Assembly (NCBI RefSeq): GCF_000169435.1
Contig: NZ_AAYB01000001.1
Location: 1 to 64,000 of the forward strand
Source: Roseobacter sp. CCS2
GTDB taxonomy: Bacteria > Pseudomonadota > Alphaproteobacteria > Rhodobacterales > Rhodobacteraceae
DNA length: 64,000 nucleotides
Direction of reading: 5' to 3'
The translations under genes and the position numbers were made by a program. This document shows, piece after piece, positions 43,820 through 52,884 of this stretch; positions within the stretch are counted from its first letter, which is position 1, and each line of letters begins with the position of its first letter. A model generated the notes under the pieces. The model saw only the letters and a program-made list of their open reading frames with translations, searched no databases and was not told where the DNA came from.

Positions 43820-44949
43820 TATCCGATCTCCGAGATTTTGCGCGTACCGACGATTTCTAGCCCGTAAGCATCAAGGCCAACCACCTTGGGTTGGGGTGAG
43901 TTCGTCAATAGTTCGATTTCATGCAGGCCAAGCGAGCTGAGGATCTGCGCGCCCAACCCATACTGGCGCAACGTTTGTGGTGAGGCTTCTTCGCTCGGAT
44001 CCAGCTTCATATGCACATCGCGCAACAACACCAACGCCCCGCGGCCTTCATCCGCGATCAGCTTCATCGCATCACCAAACTCGTCCCGCCGCCCGTTGGG
44101 ACCAACGCCAACGACGTCCAGCATTGGGTCCATCGCGTGCATACGCACCAAAACAGGTCCATCCGTTGTGATATCGCCTTTGATCAGCGCGATGTGCTCA
44201 GCCCCTTGGGTTTCATCGGTGTAGATGCGCAATTCCCATGCGCCGCCAAACTCTGACTGGATGGTACTGGTTTCGCGAACTCGCACCAAATTGTCATGGC
44301 GGCGGCGATAGGCGATCAGGTCACTGATCGTGCCGATCTTGAGGTTGTGTAGCTGGGCAAAGGCAATCAGGTCCGGCAAGCGCGCCATTTCGCCATCTTC
44401 TTTCATGATCTCGCAGATCACACCCGATGGGTTCAGGCCAGCAAGGCGGGAAATATCAACGGCTGCTTCGGTATGGCCCGCACGCACTAGCACGCCACCG
44501 TCGCGGGCGCGCAGCGGAAAGACGTGACCGGGGGTGGCAATATCAGCCGCACCTTTGGAGGCATCAATCGCCGTCGCAACAGTGCGCGCCCGGTCATGGG
44601 CGGATATGCCGGTGCTGACGCCCTCACGCGCCTCAATGCTGACGGTAAAGGCGGTTTCATGGCGGGACGAGTTATGCGAGGCCATCAACGGTAGACCCAG
44701 CGCATCAATGCGTTCGCCGGGCAACGTCAGGCAGATCAAACCGCGGCCATGCTTGGCCATGAAATTAATCGCATCCGGTGTTGCCATTTGGGCCGGGATC
44801 ACAAGATCACCCTCGTTTTCGCGGTCTTCATGATCGACCAGCACAAACATCTTGCCGTTGCGGGCGTCTTCGATGATGTCCTCGATCTTGCTAATCGCAT
44901 CAGACCAGTCTTGTTCGACTGGGCCGGGGGTTTCGAATGCACTGTTCAT
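43819..44949 (-). CDS. ribB: 3,4-dihydroxy-2-butanone-4-phosphate synthase with degenerate GCH II domain
   Basis: A 376-residue protein. The N-terminal DHBP synthase domain is intact: VDHEDRENEGDLV (E41, D42 metal ligands), HVFPLRARDGGVLVRAGHTEA. The C-terminal GTP cyclohydrolase II domain lacks the zinc-binding C-X10-C-X-C; the same place reads MHAMDPMLDVVGVGPNG. So it is likely RibB only, and RibA must be elsewhere (common in alphaproteobacteria). Start 44949 fits. A 100-bp gap separates it from the upstream gene, with a perfect palindrome. Confidence 0.92.
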   Translation of the reverse strand: MNSAFETPGPVEQDWSDAISKIEDIIEDARNGKMFVLVDHEDRENEGDLVIPAQMATPDAINFMAKHGRGLICLTLPGERIDALGLPLMASHNSSRHETAFTVSIEAREGVSTGISAHDRARTVATAIDASKGAADIATPGHVFPLRARDGGVLVRAGHTEAAVDISRLAGLNPSGVICEIMKEDGEMARLPDLIAFAQLHNLKIGTISDLIAYRRRHDNLVRVRETSTIQSEFGGAWELRIYTDETQGAEHIALIKGDITTDGPVLVRMHAMDPMLDVVGVGPNGRRDEFGDAMKLIADEGRGALVLLRDVHMKLDPSEEASPQTLRQYGLGAQILSSLGLHEIELLTNSPQPKVVGLDAYGLEIVGTRKISEIG

Positions 44950-45027
44950 GGGTGTCTCCGCAGCGGTGTTGCCAAAGGCAGATAGCCCAGTGCAGGGGCT
45001 TTGGAAAGTAACTAAGGACGCTGTGAC

Positions 45028-45053
45028 GTAAGGTGGATCATGATCCACCTTAC
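45028..45053. repeat. 26-bp perfect palindrome (GTAAGGTGG family)
   Basis: GTAAGGTGGATCA followed by its exact reverse complement, 26 bp with no spacer. It overlaps the stop codon of the 45050-45610 gene. It resembles the element at 30196-30235, differing by a compensated pair, so it may be a REP-like repeat; it is not followed by a T run. Confidence 0.65.
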
Positions 45054-45610
45054 TTTGAAAAGAACTGATCTGCCTGCAAATAGCCTGCGGTGCGTGCCGC
45101 TTCCGCCCACTCACGTTCAAACGCTGTATCACCGACGATCACAAAACGGTCCGCAGGGTATCCACGCGCGGTAATCATGGCGCGCATTTGATCCCGCATA
45201 TCAGCCCAACTGGCGTTAAAGGCCGGGGCCGCATATGCGCCCAAAAGCCCCGGTAGATTGCCCAGATGTGTTGGCGTCACCGGCCGATGTGCGACACCGG
45301 TACACTGCGTCCGGGCCAATCCAGCAAGCTTTTCAGCCCTCGCTGGCGGCATCACCTGCCCGTCCCGCAAGACCTGCAAAGCGTTGTTCGAGAAAAGAAA
45401 GCCAATCAGATCATGACCAGAACTTGCCCTGATCCCGGCATAGGTCTGATAGGGGAGACCCAACTCTGCCGCGCGCCGCACCCGCAGGCGTACAACTTCG
45501 ATGGGCAACGTTGGCAGCAGGTCTTTACGGGCCTTCGTCCATACATGTTTGCGCCAGCTTTTGCCCGGCTCATCCACCCGGCCCGCGTTATGTCCTATAC
45601 CTGCCGTCAT
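45050..45610 (-). CDS. conserved hypothetical protein in riboflavin cluster
   Basis: A 186-residue protein with no recognised domain. N-terminus MTAGIGHNAGRVDEPGKSWR; middle with helical RARRAAELGLPYQTYAGI-like segment (VRRAAELGLPYQTYAGIRAS); end ADRFVIVGDTAFEREWAEAA. Start 45610 shares ATGA with the upstream 73-residue gene, so translation is coupled; a longer start at 45622 is possible. Cytoplasmic. Placement between ribE and ribB hints at a link to flavins, unproven. Confidence 0.7.
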   Translation of the reverse strand: MTAGIGHNAGRVDEPGKSWRKHVWTKARKDLLPTLPIEVVRLRVRRAAELGLPYQTYAGIRASSGHDLIGFLFSNNALQVLRDGQVMPPARAEKLAGLARTQCTGVAHRPVTPTHLGNLPGLLGAYAAPAFNASWADMRDQMRAMITARGYPADRFVIVGDTAFEREWAEAARTAGYLQADQFFSK

Positions 45611-45828
45611 TCCATCATCCATCCGATATCGCGCATCGCAGCTTTGCGCGCGGCATCTTCGCTGTCAAATATCGCAGGCGGCGCAGCCGACAAATAACGC
45701 CAGCCATGCCCGTCTTCGGGATCGCGCCTGCATTCACGATAGGCAAACTGCCCATCGGATAGGCGGATGATATCGACACAACGGTCCCCTGACGCATCTT
45801 CAATTGACGCAAGGACCAACGGTTTCAT
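45607..45828 (-). CDS. small conserved hypothetical protein in riboflavin cluster
   Basis: A 73-residue protein: MKPLVLASIEDASGDRCVDI, IRLSDGQFAYRECRRDPEDG, ending GWRYLSAAPPAIFDSEDAA. Family not recognised. The start shares its first base with the ribE stop and the stop overlaps the next gene by 4 bp. The tight packing implies it belongs to the riboflavin operon. Confidence 0.7.
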   Translation of the reverse strand: MKPLVLASIEDASGDRCVDIIRLSDGQFAYRECRRDPEDGHGWRYLSAAPPAIFDSEDAARKAAMRDIGWMME

Positions 45829-46424
45829 CAGCCATAGTCCCGCAGTCGGGCCACGTAACGCGCCATCGTATCAATTTCGAGATTGATGTGATCACCGACA
45901 CTTGTATCGCCCCAAGTCGTGGCTGCCTTGGTATGCGGGATAAAGTTGATCCCAAAATCGACGCCATCCACTTCGTTGACCGTCAGCGAGGTGCCATTAA
46001 GCGCGACAGATCCTTTGGGCGCAATAAATTTGGCAAGATCGCCGGGCGTACGGAAGGTCACGCGCGTGCTGTCGCCTTCATCCGTCATCGCGACGACCTC
46101 GGCCACACCATCGACATGGCCCGACACAATGTGTCCGCCCAGTTCATCCCCGACCTTCAGTGCGCGCTCAAGGTTCAGACGCACGCCCAAAGCCCAGTCG
46201 CCCACATTTGTTGCACCCACGGTTTCAGCCGAAATTTCTACATCGAACCAGTTCTGCGGCGCGCTGCCCAGCGCGATTACAGTCAGGCAGACCCCGTTGC
46301 ACGCGATTGACGCGCCAATATCGATCCCCCCGATATCATAGCCGGTCCCAATCCGCGCACGCAGATCGCCGCGTTGTTCCAGTTCCAACACTTTGCCAAT
46401 GTCTGTGATAATTCCTGTGAACAT
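45828..46424 (-). CDS. ribE: riboflavin synthase alpha subunit
   Basis: A 198-residue riboflavin synthase with two lumazine-binding repeats: MFTGIITDIGKVLELEQRGD, GASIACNGVCLTVIAL, then GGHIVSGHVDGVAEVVAM and the second GSVALNGTSLTVNEVDG. Dismutates two 6,7-dimethyl-8-ribityllumazines. It is the first gene of the lower riboflavin unit; kpsS begins divergently 126 bp upstream. No FMN riboswitch was seen ahead of it. Confidence 0.96.
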   Translation of the reverse strand: MFTGIITDIGKVLELEQRGDLRARIGTGYDIGGIDIGASIACNGVCLTVIALGSAPQNWFDVEISAETVGATNVGDWALGVRLNLERALKVGDELGGHIVSGHVDGVAEVVAMTDEGDSTRVTFRTPGDLAKFIAPKGSVALNGTSLTVNEVDGVDFGINFIPHTKAATTWGDTSVGDHINLEIDTMARYVARLRDYG

Positions 46425-46549
46425 GCCTGATGGTCCCTTATGTCATTGCCTCTGACCTAGCGTTTCAGAACGACCCCGACAAGCCGCAGGCTTGCCAGAA
46501 TGCCCTATTCAAGGCAGTAAGGTATATCTGTTTGTTCAAGATTGCCCTG

Positions 46550-47845
46550 ATGTCACACGCCAAAGCCTATCTTTTCCTGCAAGGCCCGCATGGTCCGTTC
46601 TTTCGCCAGTTGGGTGATATGCTGCGCAAGGCAGACGCTACCATCTGGCGCGTGGGGTTTAATGCAGGCGACGCGGCTTTTTGGGGGCGTGCGTCCGGGT
46701 ACATTCCGTTTCAGGGTGATGCAGCTGACTGGCCCGTCACATTGGCCCAAATTATTACTGAACACGCGATCACCGATATTGTGCTGTATGGCGATACCCG
46801 TCCAATCCATGCCGAAGCCGTGCAGCAAGCCAAAGCGCTTGGTCTGCGGGTCCATGTGTTTGAGGAAGGCTATCTGCGCCCTTATTGGGTCACTTACGAA
46901 CGTGGCGGCAGCAACGGCCATTCGCGCCTCATGGATTTTTCGGTGGCGGATATGCGCGACCGTCTGGCGCGCTCTGACATCGACATGCCGACACCACCGG
47001 CCCATTGGGGCGATATGCGCCAGCATATTTTTTATGGCGCCGCCTATCATTGGTTCGTGATGTTCCGAAACAGGCGCTATCCCGGTTTCAAACCGCATCG
47101 CGCCCTGCCAGTACACCAAGAGGCGTTGCTTTATACCAAGCGCCTGTTGTTGATGCCTGTCATGGGGCTGCACAGGCGTTGGGCGACGCATCGGATCAGG
47201 GCCGGAGGATACCCCTATCACATAGCCCTGCTGCAGTTGGAACATGATGCCAGTTTTCAGGCGCATTCATCATTTGCAAACATGCAATCTTTCATCACCG
47301 AGGTGATCGTCGGCTTTGCCGATGGGGCCCCAGCCCACCATCATCTTGTGTTCAAAGCGCACCCTTTGGAAAATGGTCAATCACCGCTTCGCCAGATGAT
47401 CCGTCGGATTGCAGCCGAACAAGGTATCGCCACCCGCACGCATTATCTGCGTGGGGGTAAGCTGGCGCAAATCCTGAACGATGCCCGCTCTGCGGTGACG
47501 GTCAATTCGACGTCCGGTCAACAAGCGCTTTGGCGCGGTATTCCGCTAAAGGCGTTTGGCACGGCGGTTTTTTCAAAACCAGAGTTTGTGTCGGACCAGC
47601 CTTTGCCAGCATTCTTTGCCGCACCACAGCGCCCTGATGCGCAGGCTTACCGCGAATATCGGCAGTTTCTTTTGGAAACCAGTCAGGTCCCAGGTGGCTT
47701 TTATTCTGCTTCAGGCCGGCAACAGCTGTTGCGCGAACTGGTCGACAGAATGCTGGATGACCAAGACCCTTATGATGCCTTGCTTGCCCAACAAACGGGT
47801 GGGGTCCCGCCATTGCGCGTTGTACGCGACACGGCTGTGCCATAG
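46550..47845 (+). CDS. kpsS: capsular polysaccharide biosynthesis/export protein KpsS-like
   Basis: A 431-residue KpsS (LipB)-family beta-Kdo transferase-like protein. Seen: AKAYLFLQGPHGPFFRQLGD, VHVFEEGYLRPYWVTYERGG, HHHLVFKAHPLENGQSPLRQ and VNSTSGQQALWRGIPLKAFG. It helps start the Kdo linker on lyso-PG for group 2-type capsules. The start at 46550 is chosen; upstream in-frame codons overlap the divergent ribE promoter. kpsC follows 10 bp downstream. Confidence 0.9.
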   Translation: MSHAKAYLFLQGPHGPFFRQLGDMLRKADATIWRVGFNAGDAAFWGRASGYIPFQGDAADWPVTLAQIITEHAITDIVLYGDTRPIHAEAVQQAKALGLRVHVFEEGYLRPYWVTYERGGSNGHSRLMDFSVADMRDRLARSDIDMPTPPAHWGDMRQHIFYGAAYHWFVMFRNRRYPGFKPHRALPVHQEALLYTKRLLLMPVMGLHRRWATHRIRAGGYPYHIALLQLEHDASFQAHSSFANMQSFITEVIVGFADGAPAHHHLVFKAHPLENGQSPLRQMIRRIAAEQGIATRTHYLRGGKLAQILNDARSAVTVNSTSGQQALWRGIPLKAFGTAVFSKPEFVSDQPLPAFFAAPQRPDAQAYREYRQFLLETSQVPGGFYSASGRQQLLRELVDRMLDDQDPYDALLAQQTGGVPPLRVVRDTAVP

Positions 47846-47855
47846 TTAACAATAG

Positions 47856-49850
47856 ATGACACAAGATGCGCGCCAAAACCTTTATGTCTATAACGGCGGC
47901 CTGCTGACCAAAGGCCGCGTCAGGCGCATTATTGAACTGGCGGGTTATAACATCAAAATCGGTGCGCCCGGCGACGGTGATCTGGTCGGCGTCTGGGGTC
48001 ACAGCCCCACATCCCCGCGCGGTGAGGCGATGGCCGAGATCAAGAACAGTCCCTTGTTGCGCATTGAAGACAGCTTTCTACGCTCTGTCGGTCTGGGCCG
48101 GGATGGCTATCCCCCCATCGGGCTGAATATTGATCGCAAGGGCGCGCATTATGATCCCAAAACGCCATCCGATCTTGAGATTATCTTGACCGAAGATCCG
48201 CTTGATAACACCGCGCTTCTAAACCGTGCACGTGCCGGTATTGCAGCCCTGAAATCGGATCATATTTCAAAATACAATCGCTTTGATCCAGCCTTGCCAG
48301 CGCCTGAACCGGGATATGTCTTGGTGATTGATCAATCCAGACAGGACGCGTCGATCAAAGTCTGCGGTGCCGACAGCAACACCTTTCGCGAAATGCTGTT
48401 CTATGCCCAGACCGAACATCCCGGCACGCAGATTATCATCAAATCGCACCCGGAAATGGTAGCAGGGCACCGCCAAGGATATTTCACACAAAAAGACAGC
48501 AGCGCCCAGATTGCGTTCGCAGACCATAATGTATCGCCCTGGGCGCTTCTGGATGGCGCAATCGCGGTCTATACCGTAAGCTCACAACTGGGGTTCGAGG
48601 CGATCTTGGCTGGACATAAGCCGGTTGTGTTCGGACAACCTTTCTACTGTGGATGGGGGTTAAGCGATGATCGAACCCCTGTGCAACGACGCCAGCGCAA
48701 CCTGACGCGCGCGCAGCTTTTTGCAGGTGCGATGATCCTTTACCCTACATGGTACGACCCGTTTCATGACAGATTGTGCAGCTATGAAGAGGCCGCAGCG
48801 ACACTGACAGTCGCGGCCAACGCATGGCGGGATGATTACGTTGGCTGGGTGGCTGCCGATATGCGGATGTGGAAGCGCAAGCCGCTGCAAGCGTTTTTTG
48901 GCACCCCGCGTCCTGTTTCCTTCGTGTCAGGCAAAAAGGCAAAAGCCCGTGCAGATGCAAAGGAACGCCGCCTGATGCGGTGGGCCACAGCACCGGCTGA
49001 TGATGCGATTTTGATAGAAGACGGTTTTTTGCGCTCACGCGGTCTGGGGGCTGATCTGATCGACCCACTTAGCCTCGTGTTAGACGACACCGGTATCTAT
49101 TACGATGCGACCCGACCCAGCCTGCTTGAAAACCTGATCAATACCTCGGACAAATTGAATGAAAGTGCACGGCTGCGCGCAACCGCATTGATTGACAGGA
49201 TCATTGAGGCACGGCTTTCAAAATATAACCTGACGACCAAACCACTGCCGGAACTGCCCAAGGGCCGCCGTATCCTCGTGCCCGGGCAGGTCGAAGATGA
49301 CGCATCCATAAAGCTTGGCACATCAGAGGTGGCCGATAACCTTACGCTGTTGGAAATCACACGCAAGGCCAATCCCGCGGCTGTGATTATCTATAAACCA
49401 CACCCCGACGTCGAAGCCGGATTGCGCCCGGGCCGTGTCCCTAATGCTGCCGAACTGGCTGATGTTGTTCTGACCAAGGCAGACCCCATCGACGCCATTG
49501 AAGCGGTGGATGAGGTTTGGACGATGACGTCCTTACTGGGGTTTGAAGCCTTGTTGCGCGCCAAGAAAGTGACCTGTCTTGGCACCCCCTTCTACGCCGG
49601 TTGGGGATTAACCGATGACCGGGCCATGCCGATTGAGCGCAGGCAGGCACGTATTGATCTGCCAGCTTTGGTGCACGCCACATTGATCGCTTATCCGCGC
49701 TACCGCGATCCTGTGACCGGATTGCCATGCCCGGTTGAAGTGATCGTAGACCGTATTGAAAACAACGACTTGCCCAAGGCAGGGCTGTTCAACCGCAGCC
49801 TTGCAAAACTTCAAGGTGTCTTTGCCAGCTATGCGTTTTTATGGCGTTAG
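47856..49850 (+). CDS. kpsC: capsular polysaccharide biosynthesis protein KpsC (two Kdo-transferase modules)
   Basis: A 664-residue KpsC (LipA) with an internal duplication. Module 1 has EDSFLRSVGLGRDG and IIIKSHPEMVAG; module 2 has EDGFLRSRGLGADLIDPLS and VIIYKPHPDVEAG, and both have a DDASI/QDASIK motif and a HKPVVFGQPFYCGWGLSDDR / KKVTCLGTPFYAGWGLTDDR pair. The two modules build the alternating beta-Kdo linker of the capsule. Convergent with ribD (4-bp overlap). No kpsMTED genes lie in the window. Confidence 0.94.
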   Translation: MTQDARQNLYVYNGGLLTKGRVRRIIELAGYNIKIGAPGDGDLVGVWGHSPTSPRGEAMAEIKNSPLLRIEDSFLRSVGLGRDGYPPIGLNIDRKGAHYDPKTPSDLEIILTEDPLDNTALLNRARAGIAALKSDHISKYNRFDPALPAPEPGYVLVIDQSRQDASIKVCGADSNTFREMLFYAQTEHPGTQIIIKSHPEMVAGHRQGYFTQKDSSAQIAFADHNVSPWALLDGAIAVYTVSSQLGFEAILAGHKPVVFGQPFYCGWGLSDDRTPVQRRQRNLTRAQLFAGAMILYPTWYDPFHDRLCSYEEAAATLTVAANAWRDDYVGWVAADMRMWKRKPLQAFFGTPRPVSFVSGKKAKARADAKERRLMRWATAPADDAILIEDGFLRSRGLGADLIDPLSLVLDDTGIYYDATRPSLLENLINTSDKLNESARLRATALIDRIIEARLSKYNLTTKPLPELPKGRRILVPGQVEDDASIKLGTSEVADNLTLLEITRKANPAAVIIYKPHPDVEAGLRPGRVPNAAELADVVLTKADPIDAIEAVDEVWTMTSLLGFEALLRAKKVTCLGTPFYAGWGLTDDRAMPIERRQARIDLPALVHATLIAYPRYRDPVTGLPCPVEVIVDRIENNDLPKAGLFNRSLAKLQGVFASYAFLWR

Positions 49851-50956
49851 GGTTCGATCTCGTCACCGGGTGACTTGGACCAGACATGACAAATATCGCC
49901 GCCAATGGGTCTGACGCTTTCCAATGCAAAACGTGGCGCGCCGATCAATTGATCAACGCCCATCGCCGCCAGCATGGGCGTGCCTTCTGCCCCAATTGCA
50001 GCCCCGGCAGAAAAGACAACCAACTGATCGACCAAACCCGCGTTCAACAGCGAGGCCGCAAACATACCCCCGCCTTCGCAAAAAACGCGGGTGATCCCCT
50101 GGTCGGCCAATGTAGTCATGATCGCATGCGGGTCCACTTGGTTGGCAGCGGTGGCACAGGGCAAGCTGACGGCCCCTTTTGCGGTCCAGCCCGCAACATC
50201 AGCCTCTGGCCCGTGGCAAAGCCATACCGGCGTATCCCGCGCGGTTTGTGCCAATTGGCTGGTAACCGGAATTTTCAGTGCCCGCGAAACCACAACCCGC
50301 ACTGGCTGATGGACAATCCCCAGACCACGCACCGTCAGCGACGGATCATCGGCCCGCACCGTCCCTGCCCCGACCATCACGGCATCATGGCGCGCACGCA
50401 TCATATGAACCATGCGCCGCGCCTCTGGTCCGGTGATCCACTGACTTTCACCGGTCGCCGTTGCGATACGGCCATCAAGCGTGCCAGCCAGCTTTAGCGT
50501 CACAAAGGGCCGTCCTTGTGTAATGCGCGACAGGAACCCCGCATGGTCGCGCGCGGCCGCTTTGTTGCCCACGCCACAATCCACTTGCACGCCTGCATCA
50601 CGCAGCATCGCAATACCGCGACCATTGACACGTTCGTCCGGATCATCCGCTGCGATAACCACCCGGGCGACATTGGCCTTGATCAGCGCATTGGAACAGG
50701 GCGGGGTTTTGCCATGATGGGCACAAGGTTCCAGCGTGACATACACGGTAGCACCATCTGCCGCAGAACCCGCCTGCGCCAAGGCAATCGCCTCTGCATG
50801 GGGGCGTCCGCCATCGGCGGTCCAGCCGCGACCGACGATGTTGCAGTCGTTCACGATCACACAACCAACAGCAGGATTAGGCCAGACACGCCCCATACCG
50901 CGCCGCCCCAGCATCAGGGCCAGCGCCATAAAGCGTGCGTCCGCTTGGGGGGTCAC
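49847..50956 (-). CDS. ribD: bifunctional deaminase/reductase RibD
   Basis: A 369-residue RibD. Deaminase domain: H53-A-E55 and C78/C87 ([13 protein letters not shown]) bind zinc. Reductase domain: [20 protein letters not shown] and late [14 protein letters not shown]. Acts after RibA/GTP cyclohydrolase II. The start overlaps the nrdR stop by 4 bp (ATGA). The rest of the riboflavin genes are 3.4 kb away, separated by kpsS-kpsC in opposite orientation. Confidence 0.96.
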   Translation of the reverse strand: MTPQADARFMALALMLGRRGMGRVWPNPAVGCVIVNDCNIVGRGWTADGGRPHAEAIALAQAGSAADGATVYVTLEPCAHHGKTPPCSNALIKANVARVVIAADDPDERVNGRGIAMLRDAGVQVDCGVGNKAAARDHAGFLSRITQGRPFVTLKLAGTLDGRIATATGESQWITGPEARRMVHMMRARHDAVMVGAGTVRADDPSLTVRGLGIVHQPVRVVVSRALKIPVTSQLAQTARDTPVWLCHGPEADVAGWTAKGAVSLPCATAANQVDPHAIMTTLADQGITRVFCEGGGMFAASLLNAGLVDQLVVFSAGAAIGAEGTPMLAAMGVDQLIGAPRFALESVRPIGGDICHVWSKSPGDEIEP

Positions 50957-51426
50957 GCGTCGTCTTCGTCTTTGCTGTCGGGGCGCAGTTCACTGACGAA
51001 CTTATCGAAATCATCTGCGGCTTGGAAGTTTTTGTAAACACTCGCAAAACGCACGTAAGCGACCGTATCAATACGGGCGAGGCTTTCCATCACGATCTCA
51101 CCAATGGTCCCAGACGGAATATCCGTTTCACCCATGCTTTCCAGACGGCGGACGATACCGCTGATCATCTGATCAATACGCTCTGGTTCGACCGGGCGCT
51201 TTTGCAGGGCAATACGGATTGAACGTTCCAGTTTTGGCCGATCAAAATCTTCGCGGCGTCCGTTGGTTTTGATGACCACAAGGTCGCGTAATTGCACACG
51301 TTCATAGGTTGTAAAACGACCACCGCAGGCGGGGCAAAAACGGCGGCGCCGAATGGCGACGTGATCTTCGGCCGGGCGGCTGTCTTTGACCTGTGTGTCA
51401 ACATTTCCGCAAAATGGGCAACGCAT
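50953..51426 (-). CDS. nrdR: transcriptional repressor NrdR
   Basis: A 157-residue NrdR: zinc ribbon C3, C6, C31, C34 (RCPFCGN and [14 protein letters not shown]) and an ATP-cone domain ([20 protein letters not shown]). It represses ribonucleotide reductase genes via NrdR boxes. Coupled to ribD by a 4-bp overlap. The nrdR-ribD order is common in bacteria. Confidence 0.97.
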   Translation of the reverse strand: MRCPFCGNVDTQVKDSRPAEDHVAIRRRRFCPACGGRFTTYERVQLRDLVVIKTNGRREDFDRPKLERSIRIALQKRPVEPERIDQMISGIVRRLESMGETDIPSGTIGEIVMESLARIDTVAYVRFASVYKNFQAADDFDKFVSELRPDSKDEDDA

Positions 51427-51580
51427 GTTCAGTCCTCATTGTTCCTGCTGGGGTCTATGGCTTGTATCGCTGCCCCATTTATCCACAGGCACTATATGAG
51501 CGCGCGTAGGTTTTGGGTAGAGGTGAAATGCAGCCGCAAGATGCGGGGCGCTGATGTTGCGGATCGGACTCGGTTTTTGG

Positions 51581-51985
51581 CTACGCCAAATGCGCAATAA
51601 CGCTGCGCTGATGCGGCCTGTCACGATGTTCAAAAAGGTAAATGCCCTGCCAAGTCCCCAACGCCATTTTGCCATCGATGACTGGGATACTCAGATGCGT
51701 CGGCAGCATTGCGGCCTTAATGTGGGCCGGCATGTCATCGGGCCCTTCGTAAGTATGCGTAAGGTAAGCCATGCTGGGGTCGGTCGTGGGTGGCACCAAA
51801 CGTGCGAAATAGTTCTGCAAATCGGTCTGCACCTCAGGATCGGCATTTTCCTGGATCAGGAGGCTGGCAGATGTATGTTGAATAAACAGGGTCAAAAGCC
51901 CCGTTCCGCTTACCCAATTGGCCACCGGGCCTGTGAACGCGTACAGACCGGGGCCATTTGTTGCGATCTCAAACCGTGTTTGCAT
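51581..51985 (-). CDS. YjbQ family protein (UPF0047)
   Basis: A 134-residue YjbQ-family protein: GLLTLFIQHTSASLLIQENA, YEGPDDMPAHIKAAMLPTHL and GTWQGIYLFEHRD. It has been reported to have low thiamine-phosphate synthase activity; the physiological role is unclear. Start 51985 (MQTRFEIATNGPG) is chosen over a TTG at 51994. It follows the HlyU gene on the same strand after 17 bp, so may be co-transcribed. Confidence 0.9.
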   Translation of the reverse strand: MQTRFEIATNGPGLYAFTGPVANWVSGTGLLTLFIQHTSASLLIQENADPEVQTDLQNYFARLVPPTTDPSMAYLTHTYEGPDDMPAHIKAAMLPTHLSIPVIDGKMALGTWQGIYLFEHRDRPHQRSVIAHLA

Positions 51986-52002
51986 AAAATACAATCAATG
52001 GG

Positions 52003-52263
52003 CTAACCAAACAGCCGCGTGCCTTGCTCATCAATCATCTGCTTGGCCTTGGCAATAGACGCGTCATCCGCCTGCTCTTTGGTTTGCAGAACGTCTGAGC
52101 GTATTAAAAGATGCTCCTGTCCATCCCTTTCGATCTTTGCCGCAAGCCGCCAACCACCGCTTTCCTTTTGCGGCTCAGGCGTGATGTCAAAGTCTTTGTA
52201 GGTCTCCGCCGCAGGAGGTTCGGGTGTTTTGCCGCCACCGAAAAGTTTGGAGAAAAGTGCCAT
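52003..52263 (-). CDS. HlyU family protein
   Basis: An 86-residue HlyU-like protein: YKDFDITPEPQKESGGWRLA, AKIERDGQEHLLIRSDVL, DDASIAKAKQMIDEQG. Named after a Vibrio regulator in one family, but it differs from the winged-helix HlyU; the actual role here is unknown. The N-terminal MALFSKLFGGGKTPEPP looks like a short tether. Upstream of yjbQ in the same direction. Confidence 0.8.
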   Translation of the reverse strand: MALFSKLFGGGKTPEPPAAETYKDFDITPEPQKESGGWRLAAKIERDGQEHLLIRSDVLQTKEQADDASIAKAKQMIDEQGTRLFG

Positions 52264-52414
52264 GGGACCTCGTGTGTTTGTGTTGCTAAACTAACATCCG
52301 CGCCAGATATGAAGAAGCCGATATCTTGTCGCGGTTCTTCTTAGATGGGGTTTTCCCAGTGCACAACGCTGGGGCATTTGTTATTCATCGGGGAAATTTG
52401 CCGGATCATCCTCA

Positions 52415-52858
52415 ATGAAGCACATTTTACAAGCGTTGGCCGTTGCCGGCATCATGACCGCTGCATTCTTTGCTTTCGTTCTTGCGCGCGAATACTTCAA
52501 CGCGTCTCGTTATGATTTTACTGCAGAAGCGGCAGAGTTCCGCGATGAATGTGTCGATATCGTCCATGACGACTGGGCAGACCGCACGGGTGCTGCGCGA
52601 TACGTACCTTTTCTTGAGCACGTTGTTTCATTTGGGCTGTGTGGCTGCGTCGTAGACAGGCTGCAAAGCAAAGATCCAACGCGCACCGAACTCTACCACC
52701 AAAACTTCATTGCCGCATCACGGCCAACCGCGGAGGCGCGGCGGGCGGCCCTGAACGTCATTATGAATGAACAGGAACTATCCGAAGACGCCATGTCCGC
52801 CATTGTTGGCGAACTCAGCGGAGCAATAAGGAGCTGTGGCGCTCAGAAGCGTGGTTAG
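52415..52858 (+). CDS. membrane-anchored protein of unknown function
   Basis: A 147-residue protein with one N-terminal helix (ILQALAVAGIMTAAFFAFVLA) and a periplasmic part with cysteines C46, C76, C78 and C141, which could form disulfides. No family recognised. Divergent from the HlyU gene and convergent with rpoD (26 bp apart). Confidence 0.65.
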   Translation: MKHILQALAVAGIMTAAFFAFVLAREYFNASRYDFTAEAAEFRDECVDIVHDDWADRTGAARYVPFLEHVVSFGLCGCVVDRLQSKDPTRTELYHQNFIAASRPTAEARRAALNVIMNEQELSEDAMSAIVGELSGAIRSCGAQKRG

Positions 52859-52884
52859 CGTCTCAATCGCTCAATCTGTCAGTC

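Noticed and set aside
44950..51000. FMN riboswitch for the riboflavin genes
   Set aside because: No RFN consensus was found before ribD, ribE or ribB.
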